This document shows, piece after piece, positions 7,436-14,948 of a stretch of 64,000 bases of DNA. Every line of letters begins with the position of its first letter. Within the stretch, counting starts at the first letter, position 1. Origin of the DNA: Protaetiibacter sp. (GTDB lineage Bacteria; Actinomycetota; Actinomycetes; Actinomycetales; Microbacteriaceae); NCBI GenBank assembly GCA_030150265.1, contig JASLGG010000030.1, forward strand, positions 59,840 through 123,839, written 5' to 3'. The position numbers were made by a program, and so were the translations under genes. The notes beneath the pieces are model-generated. The model searched no databases. It was not told where the DNA came from and worked only from the letters and a program-made list of their open reading frames with translations.

Positions 7436-8455
7436 CTAGCTTAGCAAAGGTTGGGAGCTGTTCTTGACGAGGCAGGTCGGTGACGGCGTGGTCGTGGTGC
7501 CGAGCAGCACGGGGATGCCGTCCTCCCCGATCCGGAACGTCGCGATGGCGTCCGAGAGCTGGTTCGCGACGTGGAGGAGCTCCCCGTCGACGAGGAGGTG
7601 GCGCGGCCAGCGGCCTCCCGACGGGGTCCAGCCGGCGGCGCGGACGCCCTCGGCGCCGAGCGCGAGAACCGCGACGCGGTCGGCGCCGCGCACCCCCGCG
7701 AAGAGGAATCGGCCGTCGTCGGTGACGCCGAGCGCCGCCGCCTGGTCGTCGCCGCGGGTCGCCCCCGGAAGGGACACGGTCTGCACGATCTCGAAGCCGG
7801 CGCCCGTCGGCGCGAGCACGAGCAGCTCGCAGCTCCACTCGCCGAGCAGCGCGAGCCGCCCGTCGGGCAGGGCGTGCAGATCGCGCGGTCCGGTTCCGGG
7901 CGGCAGCGCGATCGACGCCGTGCGCTCGAGGAGGCCGTCGGTGGTGCGCTCGTGGACGTGCACGCGGTCGGCGCCCAGGTCGAGCGTCAGCACACGGCCG
8001 TCGGGCAGCACGTGCACGTGGTGCGCGTGCGGGGCGTCCTGCGCGGGCAGCGGGCCGGAGCCCTCACCCTCCAGGCGTCGGGCGGCATCCGGCTCGCCGT
8101 GCCGTGCGAGCACGACGGTGCCGTCGCCGTAGCAGGCGACCGCGACGGTGTCGTCGTCGAGGAAGGCCGCGTGGCACGGCCAGCGCCCGCCGAGAACGGT
8201 CACCCCATCCGGCGTCCAGCCGCCCGCCTCGCGACGGAACCAGGCGAGCTCGCCGGCCCCCTCGAGAGCCGCGACCATGCGGTCGCCGCGGACCGCGAGC
8301 CACGACGGCGAAGCGCAGGCTGGGCCGTCACCCGTGATCGCCAGCAGGCCGTCGGCCCCGACCGCGGCCGTCGCGATGCCCGGCGCGCTCCCGCGCATGT
8401 CGGAGCCATAGGCACCGATCAGCAAGCCGGCGGGACCGCCGCCTGGCGCGTTCAC
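7436..8455 (-). CDS. Lactonase-type seven-bladed beta-propeller protein
   Basis: 339-residue cytoplasmic protein resembling the lactonase/YncE/YbhE beta-propeller group: repeated blades with motifs such as HAAFLDDDTVAVACYGDGTV, HAHHVHVLPDGRVLTLDLGADRVHVH and ALGVTDDGRFLFAGVRGADRVAV, and the His-rich segment typical of 6-phosphogluconolactonase-like members. No signal peptide is seen. The GTG start at 8455 overlaps the stop of the upstream ABC ATPase gene (GTGA), so it is translated as the last gene of the peptide ABC operon. The true substrate is unknown; a sugar-acid lactone is the family precedent. Its coupling to an importer suggests it acts on, or senses, the imported compound. Confidence 0.75.
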   Translation of the reverse strand: MNAPGGGPAGLLIGAYGSDMRGSAPGIATAAVGADGLLAITGDGPACASPSWLAVRGDRMVAALEGAGELAWFRREAGGWTPDGVTVLGGRWPCHAAFLDDDTVAVACYGDGTVVLARHGEPDAARRLEGEGSGPLPAQDAPHAHHVHVLPDGRVLTLDLGADRVHVHERTTDGLLERTASIALPPGTGPRDLHALPDGRLALLGEWSCELLVLAPTGAGFEIVQTVSLPGATRGDDQAAALGVTDDGRFLFAGVRGADRVAVLALGAEGVRAAGWTPSGGRWPRHLLVDGELLHVANQLSDAIATFRIGEDGIPVLLGTTTTPSPTCLVKNSSQPLLS

Positions 8456-9249
8456 GCCGTGAGCTCCGCGAGGCGCCGCACGTACGGATGCAGCGGGTGC
8501 GCGAGCACCTCGTCGACCTGCCCGTATCCCACGATCAGGCCGGCGTGGAGCACCGCGAGCCGGTCCACGATGGTGCGGAGCTCGCGGAGGTCGTGGCCGA
8601 CGATGAGCGCGCTGAACCCGAGCTCCTTCTGCAGCTCCGCGACGACCTGCAGGATCGGGCCGCGGACGAGCACATCGACGCCCATCGTGGGATCATCGGC
8701 GACGAGCAGCTCCGGCTCGAGCACGAGGGCGCGCGCGAGGGCGATGCGCTGCCGCTGCCCGCGGCTGAGCTCGTGCGGGTACTTGTCCATGACCGCGAGC
8801 GGCAGGCGCACGGCATCGATGAGGGTCGCCGTCGCCGCCCCCGCGTCGATCCGGTCGGCCTTCCGGTCGCGGCGGAAGATCGGCTCGGCGATGTTCTCGC
8901 CCACCGTGAGGTGCGGGTGCAGCGAGGAGCCGCCGTCCTGCGGGAGGTAGCCGATGCGCAGCGCGAGGTCGTCGCGAGCACGCGCGGAGGCACCCCGGAT
9001 GTCGGTCCCCAGCACCGAGAGCCGGCCGCCCGCGATCACGAGCTCGCCGCGCTCCCCGGGTGCGGACTGGGCGGCGATGGCGCGCGCGAGGGTCGACTTG
9101 CCCGAGCCCGCCTCCCCGACGAGGCCGAGGGTCTCGCCCGGTGCGAGCGAGAACGAGACGCCGTTGATCGCGGGCGTCTCGTCTCCCGCATAGGCGAGCG
9201 TCAGGTCGTCGGCGAGGACCGCCGCCGAGGTCGCCGCGGCACGCGTCAT
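8452..9249 (-). CDS. ABC transporter ATP-binding protein with Walker B Glu changed to Asp
   Basis: 265-residue nucleotide-binding domain of the oligopeptide/nickel ABC class. Walker A is GEAGSGKST, the signature is LSRGQRQ, and the H-loop His is present in IVGHDLREL. The Walker B region reads ELLVADDP, so the catalytic glutamate is aspartate, and the following D-loop reads MGVDV instead of SALDV. These changes suggest slow or regulatory ATP hydrolysis. It follows a fused double ATPase in the same operon with an ATGA overlap, giving three nucleotide-binding domains for two permeases. It may be an accessory or alternative ATPase; its partner permease cannot be assigned. Confidence 0.85.
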   Translation of the reverse strand: MTRAAATSAAVLADDLTLAYAGDETPAINGVSFSLAPGETLGLVGEAGSGKSTLARAIAAQSAPGERGELVIAGGRLSVLGTDIRGASARARDDLALRIGYLPQDGGSSLHPHLTVGENIAEPIFRRDRKADRIDAGAATATLIDAVRLPLAVMDKYPHELSRGQRQRIALARALVLEPELLVADDPTMGVDVLVRGPILQVVAELQKELGFSALIVGHDLRELRTIVDRLAVLHAGLIVGYGQVDEVLAHPLHPYVRRLAELTA

Positions 9250-10919
9250 CGCCCGCCCTCCTGGAGGGCCGCGAACGCCGCACGCCGCTCGGCCTGCTCG
9301 ACGGGGTCGGGCACCGGCAGAGAGGCGAGCAGGCGTTGCGTGTAGGGGTCCTGCGGAGCGCCGAGCACGCGCGGCGTGGGCCCTTCCTCCGCGATCTCGC
9401 CGCGGTGCAGCACCACGATGCGGTGCGCGACACGGTCGACGACCGCGAGATCGTGCGTGATGAAGAGCGAGGCGAAGCCGAAGCGCTCCTGCAGCTCCTC
9501 GAACAGCTCGAGCACGCGCGCCTGCACCGAGACGTCGAGCGCGCTCGTCGGCTCGTCCGCGATGAGGAGGCGCGGATCGAGGGCGAGTGCGCGGGCGAGG
9601 CTGGCTCGCTGACGCTGACCGCCGGAGAGCTCGTGCGGGTAGCGGTTGCCGTAGGAGGCGCTCAGCTGCACCGCGTCGAGCAGCTCGTCGACGCGCTCGC
9701 GCGCATCCGAGGTCGTGCGCGCGACGCCGTGCACGACGAGCGGCTCGGCGATGCAGTCCGCGATGGTGAGCAGCGGGTTGAAGCTCGTGGCCGGGTCCTG
9801 GAACACGAACCCGAGCTCGCGCCGCTTCGCCCGGAACCCGCGCTCCCGCACGCCGCGCAGCTCGGTGCCGAGCACACGGAGCGAGCCGCCCGTGACCGCC
9901 GTGAGGCCGGCGATCGCGCGGCCGATCGTGGTCTTGCCCGAACCGGACTCCCCCACGAGGCCGACGACCTCGCCGGGCGCGATCCGCAGGTCGACGCCGT
10001 GCACCGCGCGGAAGCCCTTGCGTCCGAGGCGGCCCGGGTACTCGATCTCGAGCCCGACTGCCTCGACGACGGGCTCCTCGGCGGCGCCCGCGGGCGGGGT
10101 CCGCTCGACGAGCTCGACGCGCGGCACCGCCGCGAGCAGCTTGCGCGTGTACGGGTCGCGCGGCGCGGCGAACAGCTCGCGCACGGGTGCGGTCTCGACG
10201 ATCTCGCCCTGGTACATGACGGCGACGCGGTCCGCGAGGTCGGCGACCACGCCCATGTTGTGGGTGATGAGCACGATCGCGGTGCCGAACTCGTCGCGGC
10301 AGCGGCGCAGCAGATCGAGGATCTCGGCCTGCACCGTCACGTCGAGCGCCGTGGTCGGCTCGTCGGCGATGAGCACGGACGCGTCGAGGGCGAGCGCCAT
10401 CGCGATCACGATGCGCTGCTTCTGACCGCCCGAGAACTGATGCGGGTAGTCGTCGACCCGGCGCTCGGGCTCGGGGATGCCCACCCGGCGCAGCATCTCG
10501 ATCGCGCGAACGCGGGCCTGTCGCCTCGTGTAGCCGCCGTGCGCGCGCAGCCCCTCGGCGAGCTGCCAGCCCACGGTGTACACGGGGTTGAGGGCCGTCG
10601 ACGGCTCCTGGAAGATCATCGCCGCGGAGGTGCCGCGCAGCTCGCGCAGGCGGCGCCTGTCGAGCGTCACGACATCCCGTCCGCCCACGAGCACGGCACC
10701 GTTCACGGTCGCCGTCTCGGGCAGCAGCCGCAGGATGCTGCGGGCCGTGACGGTCTTGCCGGAGCCGGACTCGCCGACGACGGCGAGCACCTCGCCCGGC
10801 GCGACGTCGAGATCCACACCCCGCACGGCCTGCACCGTGCCGCCGTCGGTGTCGAAGCTGATGCGGAGGTCGCGGATCTCGACCGCGCGCGGTCCGGAAC
10901 CTGCTGCCTGGATCGTCAT
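9246..10919 (-). CDS. Peptide ABC transporter, fused double ATPase (DppD-DppF type)
   Basis: 557-residue protein containing two complete ABC ATPase domains, about residues 10-255 and 285-540, powering uptake through the two permeases upstream. Both halves have Walker A GESGSGKT, signature motifs (FSGGQKQ and LSGGQRQ) and Walker B with the normal catalytic Glu (VLIADEP and LLIADEP), followed by SALDV/TALDV D-loops. Each ends with the oligopeptide-transporter C-terminal region (DPYTRKLLAAVP, DPYTQRLLASLP). ATG 10919 overlaps the stop of the preceding permease gene (ATGA). An in-frame extension to 11105 runs into the permease and lacks family sequence. Fusion of the D and F subunits is common in actinobacteria. 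Confidence 0.93.
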   Translation of the reverse strand: MTIQAAGSGPRAVEIRDLRISFDTDGGTVQAVRGVDLDVAPGEVLAVVGESGSGKTVTARSILRLLPETATVNGAVLVGGRDVVTLDRRRLRELRGTSAAMIFQEPSTALNPVYTVGWQLAEGLRAHGGYTRRQARVRAIEMLRRVGIPEPERRVDDYPHQFSGGQKQRIVIAMALALDASVLIADEPTTALDVTVQAEILDLLRRCRDEFGTAIVLITHNMGVVADLADRVAVMYQGEIVETAPVRELFAAPRDPYTRKLLAAVPRVELVERTPPAGAAEEPVVEAVGLEIEYPGRLGRKGFRAVHGVDLRIAPGEVVGLVGESGSGKTTIGRAIAGLTAVTGGSLRVLGTELRGVRERGFRAKRRELGFVFQDPATSFNPLLTIADCIAEPLVVHGVARTTSDARERVDELLDAVQLSASYGNRYPHELSGGQRQRASLARALALDPRLLIADEPTSALDVSVQARVLELFEELQERFGFASLFITHDLAVVDRVAHRIVVLHRGEIAEEGPTPRVLGAPQDPYTQRLLASLPVPDPVEQAERRAAFAALQEGGR

Positions 10920-11944
10920 CAGAGCACCTCTCCCAGCTCCTCGCGGGCGACCGGCTGCTCGGCTGCGACCGCCTGCGCGGGCGTCGAGGCGGGCTTGCGC
11001 CTCGCGCGCAGCCGCGGGTCGGCGAGATCGTTGAGGCTCTCGCCGATGAGGGTGACCCCGAGCACGACCAGCACGATCGCGACGCCCGGGAAGATCGAGG
11101 TCCACCAGATGCCGCTCGTGACGTCGGAGATCGACTTATTGAGGTCGTAGCCCCACTCGGCCGCCGCGGTCGGCTCGATGCCGAAGCCCAGGAACCCGAG
11201 GCCCGCGAGGGTCAGGATGGCCTCCGAGCTGTTGAGGGTCACGATAAGCGGCAGCGTGCGCGTCGAGTTGCGCAGCACGTGACGGAACATGATCCGCCCG
11301 TTCCCCGCACCCACGACCTTGGCCGACTCGACGAACGCCTCGGACTTCACGCGCAGCACCTCGGCGCGCACGACGCGCAGGTACTGCGGGATGAAGACGA
11401 CCGTGATCGAGATCGCGGCCGCGAAGATGCCTCCCCACAGCTGCGACTGCCCGCCCGAGATGACGATCGCCGCGACGATCGCGAGCAGCAGGGTCGGGAA
11501 CGCGTAGATCGCGTCGGCGATCACGATGGCGATCCTGTCGAACCAGCCGCCGAGATAGCCCGACAGCAGGCCGAGTGCGACGCCGATGAAGAACGACAGG
11601 GCGATCGCGATCACGATGACGAGGAACGCCGTCTGCGCTCCCCAGATCACCCGCGAGAGCACGTCGTACCCGCCCACCGTCGTGCCGAGCAGGTGGGCCG
11701 CGCTCGGCGGCTGCTGCGCACCGAACAGCCCGTCCGGTCCGCGCAGCTGGTTGTAGGCGTACGGCGCGATGACGGGTGCCAGGATCGCCACGAGCACGAA
11801 GACGCCCGTGATCACGAGGCCCGTGACGAGCATGCCGCGCTGCAGCCCCACGCTTTGGCGCAGCTGCTGGATCACCGGGAGGAGGCGGCGCCACCACGAG
11901 GGACGGATCGGCGCAGCGGCGTGAGTCGGAATCGTGCCGGTCAT
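10919..11944 (-). CDS. Peptide ABC transporter permease (DppC/OppC type)
   Basis: 341-residue inner-membrane permease. A cytoplasmic N-terminus leads to the first helix (MLVTGLVITGVFVLVAILAPVIA), the characteristic extracytoplasmic loop (HLLGTTVGGYDVLSRVIWGAQTAFLV), four to five further helices, and the EAA loop contacting the ATPase (EAFVESAKVVGAGNGRIMFRHVLRN). The family C-terminus (LNDLADPRLRAR) is followed by an Ala/Glu-rich tail of about 30 residues. The ATG at 11944 overlaps the stop of the other permease gene (ATGA). Together with its partner it forms the translocation channel for the ligand delivered by the lipoprotein at 13118-14749. Confidence 0.92.
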   Translation of the reverse strand: MTGTIPTHAAAPIRPSWWRRLLPVIQQLRQSVGLQRGMLVTGLVITGVFVLVAILAPVIAPYAYNQLRGPDGLFGAQQPPSAAHLLGTTVGGYDVLSRVIWGAQTAFLVIVIAIALSFFIGVALGLLSGYLGGWFDRIAIVIADAIYAFPTLLLAIVAAIVISGGQSQLWGGIFAAAISITVVFIPQYLRVVRAEVLRVKSEAFVESAKVVGAGNGRIMFRHVLRNSTRTLPLIVTLNSSEAILTLAGLGFLGFGIEPTAAAEWGYDLNKSISDVTSGIWWTSIFPGVAIVLVVLGVTLIGESLNDLADPRLRARRKPASTPAQAVAAEQPVAREELGEVL

Positions 11945-13032
11945 CAGTACCTCACCCGGGGATCGAGGATCGCCGCGATGACGTCGACGATGAAGTTCGT
12001 GAGCGCCACGATCACGGCGAGCATCGCGACGATGCCCTGCACCGCGACGAAGTCGCGCTTGGCGAGGTAGAGGGTCAGCTCGAAGCCGAGGCCCTTCCAT
12101 TCGAAGGTCGTCTCGGTCAGCACCGCCCCGCCGAGGAGCAGCGCGATCTGCAGGCCGATCACGGTGATGATGGGGACGAGGGCCGGCTTGAGCGCGTGCT
12201 TGCGAACGAGGCGGTACTCGCCCACGCCGCGCGAGCGTGCGGCGTCGACGTAGTCGCGCGTCAGGGTGCCGATGACGTTGGTGCGCACGAGCCGGAGGAA
12301 CACGCCGGCGGTGAGGAGGCCGAGCGTGAGCCCCGGCAGCACCGCGTGCGCCAGCACGTCGCCGATCACGGCGGCGTTCCCGGTGCGGATCGCGTCGATG
12401 AGGTAGATGCCGGTCTGGTGATCGAGCGCCTGCAGCTGGATCTCGGTGCGGGTCGACCCGCGGCCGGCGACCGGCAGCCACTTGAGCCAGACCGAGAAGA
12501 TGAGCTTGAGCACGAGGCCCGCGAAGAAGACGGGAGTCGCGTAGCTGAGGATCGCGAAGACGCGCAGTCCCGCGTCGCCCCAGCGGTCGCGAAAGTAGGC
12601 GGCGACCATGCCGAGCGGCACGCCGACGATGAACGCGACGATGAGGGCGTAGAACGCGAGCTCGAGCGTCGCCGAGCCGTAGGTCAGGAGGATCTCGGTG
12701 ACCGGACGCCCGTCGGTGATCGAGCTGCCGAAGTCGCCGGTGAAGACCTTGCCGAGGTATTCGAGGTACTGCACGAAGATCGGCCGGTCGTAGCCCGCGG
12801 CATGGATGCGCTCCGCGAGCTGCTCAGGGGTGAGCCGGTCGCCGAGCGAGGCGGTGATGGGGTCGCCCGTCAGGCGCATGAGCCAGAAGACGAGCGTGAC
12901 GAGGATGAAGATCGTCGGGAAGATGAGCACGAAGCGCACCAGCAGATAGCGCCAGACGCCTCCCCCGCGTGAGCGTCGGGCAGCCGCGGACGCCGCGGAC
13001 GGCGGCGCGGCGGGTTCGGTCACGGTGGTCAT
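11944..13032 (-). CDS. Peptide ABC transporter permease (DppB/OppB type)
   Basis: 362-residue permease with the DppB topology: an N-terminal helix (YLLVRFVLIFPTIFILVTLVFWLMRLTGDP), a long extracytoplasmic loop with PIFVQYLEYLGKVFTGDFGSS, the membrane core (GSATLELAFYALIVAFIVGVPLGM) and the EAA loop DYVDAARSRGVGEYRLVRKHALKPAL. A Ser/Ala-rich, disordered-looking N-terminal tail of about 22 residues precedes the first helix. It begins 85 bases downstream of the binding-protein gene; a strong hairpin lies in that gap and probably lowers permease expression relative to the binding protein. Substrate class (peptide, nickel or opine) cannot be fixed from the permease. Confidence 0.92.
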   Translation of the reverse strand: MTTVTEPAAPPSAASAAARRSRGGGVWRYLLVRFVLIFPTIFILVTLVFWLMRLTGDPITASLGDRLTPEQLAERIHAAGYDRPIFVQYLEYLGKVFTGDFGSSITDGRPVTEILLTYGSATLELAFYALIVAFIVGVPLGMVAAYFRDRWGDAGLRVFAILSYATPVFFAGLVLKLIFSVWLKWLPVAGRGSTRTEIQLQALDHQTGIYLIDAIRTGNAAVIGDVLAHAVLPGLTLGLLTAGVFLRLVRTNVIGTLTRDYVDAARSRGVGEYRLVRKHALKPALVPIITVIGLQIALLLGGAVLTETTFEWKGLGFELTLYLAKRDFVAVQGIVAMLAVIVALTNFIVDVIAAILDPRVRY

Positions 13033-13061
13033 TCGGTTGCGCTTCTCCCTCGAGGCGACGA

Positions 13062-13091
13062 AACGGGGCGGCCAGCGAGGGCCGCCCCGTT
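13062..13091 (-). terminator. 12-bp perfect stem-loop between binding-protein and permease genes
   Basis: AACGGGGCGGCC and its exact complement GGCCGCCCCGTT are separated by a six-base loop. The hairpin follows the lipoprotein stop codon by 26 bases and precedes the permease start by 29 bases. There is no U-tract, so it is more likely a partial attenuator or a structure that stabilises the abundant binding-protein mRNA, as known for other ABC importer operons. Confidence 0.7.
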
Positions 13092-13117
13092 CCGTGTGCG
13101 GACGTTCGGTTCTTCGC

Positions 13118-14749
13118 TCAGCCCTTGGTCAGGGTACCGAAGCGGAACTTGAACGAGCCATCGAGCTGGGCGCCGGAGACGTCCTTGCCGACGACCACGT
13201 TCTGCGCGCCCTGGAGGAGCGGCAGGGTCGACAGCTGGGCCGCCACCTTGGCCTGGATGTCCTCGATGAGCTTCTGACGCGCGGCCGGGTCGGTCTCGGT
13301 CAGCTGCTTGACGATCTCCTCGTCCACCGCAGCGTCGCTGTAGTGGTTCGACAGGAAGTTGTCGGTGCGGAAGAACGGCGTCAGGTAGTTGTCGGCGTCC
13401 GAGTAGTCCGGGAACCAGCCGAGCTGGTACAGCGGGTACACGTCAGCCGTGCGGTCCTTCGAGTACTGCGTCCACTCGGTCGAGCCGAGCTTGACGGTGA
13501 AGAGGCCGCTCTTCTCGAGCTGGTCCTTCACGAGCGCGTACTCGTCGGCCGAGGAGGGGCCGTAGTGCTCCGGGCTGTACTGGATGTTGAGCTCCACCGG
13601 GCCGGTGATGCCGGCGGCGGCGAGGGTCGCCTTCGCCTTGTCGACGTCGGGGCCGCCGTTGCCGTCGCCGTAGAGGTCCTTGAGCACCGTCGTGGCACCC
13701 GTGAGGCCCTGCGGCACGTAGGAGAACAGCGGGATGTAGGTGCCCTTGTAGACCTGCGTCGCGATCTCGGCGCGGTCCACAACGTCGGCGATCGCCTGAC
13801 GCACGGCGAGGGCCTTGGCCGGGTCGGCCTCCGGCGTCTTGGCGCCGAACGGCATCGTGTCGAAGTTGAACACGATGTAGCGGATCTCGCCACCCGGGCC
13901 CTTGACGACCTTCACCGAGCTCTGGTTGCCGAGGTCGGCGAGGTCGGTCGCGGAGAGGCTCCGGTACGCGACGTCGATGTTGCCCTCCTGCACGTCGAGC
14001 TTGAGGTTCGACGAGTCCGCGTAGTACTTGAGGGTCACCTCCTCGTTCTGCGGCGCGCCGAGCACGCCCTTGTACTCCTTGTTGGGAGCGAAGGTCACGA
14101 GCTCGTTGAACTTGTAGCTCTTGATCGTGTAGGGACCGGCGAAGGCGTTGCCCTTGACGATGTCGTCGTCGCTCGTGACCTTGTCGGCCGAGAAGACCTC
14201 CTCGTCGACGATCGGGCCGGCCGGGCTCGAGAGCACCTGCGGGAACGTCTGGTCGTTGCCGCTCTTCAGGTGGAAGATCACCGTGGTGTCATCCGGGGTC
14301 TCGACGCTGTCGAGGTTGCCGAGCAGCGACGACGGGCCGTTCTCGTCGGCGATCGCGAGCTGACGGTCGAAGGTGAACTTCACATCCGAGGAGGTGAGGT
14401 CGTGGCCGTTGGCGAACTTGAGACCGGCCTTGAGCTTCACCTCATAGTTGCCGTCGGCGGTGAAGTCGGCCGACTCGGCGATGTCGGGCTCGACGTCCGA
14501 GGTGCCGGGCTTCGAGTTCAGGATGAACGGGAACACCTGGTTCATCACGGCGAACGAGCCGTTGTCGTACGAGCCGGCAGGGTCGAGGAAGGTGACCTTG
14601 TCCGTCGTGCCGACGATGATCGAGCTGCTGCCGGAACCGCCGCCGTTGCCGTTGCCGTTGTCCGAAGCGCAGCCCGCGAGCACGACCGCGGCGGCGACGG
14701 GAAGCGCCAGCGCCGCGAGCACGCGGGTCTTGTGAGAGACGGATGCCAT
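13118..14749 (-). CDS. Peptide-type ABC transporter substrate-binding lipoprotein
   Basis: 543-residue extracytoplasmic binding protein of SBP family 5 (peptides, nickel, opines and some glycosides). The N-terminus has a lipoprotein signal with lipobox L24-A25-G26-C27, followed by a Gly/Asn/Ser-rich spacer. Family features include DVEPDIAESADFTADGNYEVK, the YEVKLKAGLKFANGHDLTSSDVKF segment and the C-terminal NYLTPFFRTDNFLSNHYSDA region. ATG 14749 is preferred over one five codons upstream because GAGG lies about 9 bases before it. It is the first gene of the operon; about 200 bases of upstream sequence separate it from dnaG and should hold the promoter, though no clear -35/-10 pair is visible. 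Confidence 0.92.
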   Translation of the reverse strand: MASVSHKTRVLAALALPVAAAVVLAGCASDNGNGNGGGSGSSSIIVGTTDKVTFLDPAGSYDNGSFAVMNQVFPFILNSKPGTSDVEPDIAESADFTADGNYEVKLKAGLKFANGHDLTSSDVKFTFDRQLAIADENGPSSLLGNLDSVETPDDTTVIFHLKSGNDQTFPQVLSSPAGPIVDEEVFSADKVTSDDDIVKGNAFAGPYTIKSYKFNELVTFAPNKEYKGVLGAPQNEEVTLKYYADSSNLKLDVQEGNIDVAYRSLSATDLADLGNQSSVKVVKGPGGEIRYIVFNFDTMPFGAKTPEADPAKALAVRQAIADVVDRAEIATQVYKGTYIPLFSYVPQGLTGATTVLKDLYGDGNGGPDVDKAKATLAAAGITGPVELNIQYSPEHYGPSSADEYALVKDQLEKSGLFTVKLGSTEWTQYSKDRTADVYPLYQLGWFPDYSDADNYLTPFFRTDNFLSNHYSDAAVDEEIVKQLTETDPAARQKLIEDIQAKVAAQLSTLPLLQGAQNVVVGKDVSGAQLDGSFKFRFGTLTKG

Positions 14750-14948
14750 GTCCGTGGACCTCATTCCTTGGGATGTGAAGGGGCGGGCCGCGTGCAGCGG
14801 CCCGACGTCTAGATGTAGCACAGCGCCGGGGTGCCGCGAGGCGCGCGCGAAACAATCAGTGGGTTTGTTTACACCATCGAGATACGAGGCGCAGGAAAGC
14901 TGCGTATCCGATGAGAACTCGCACATTCGGTGCGGCTTCGCGCAACGA

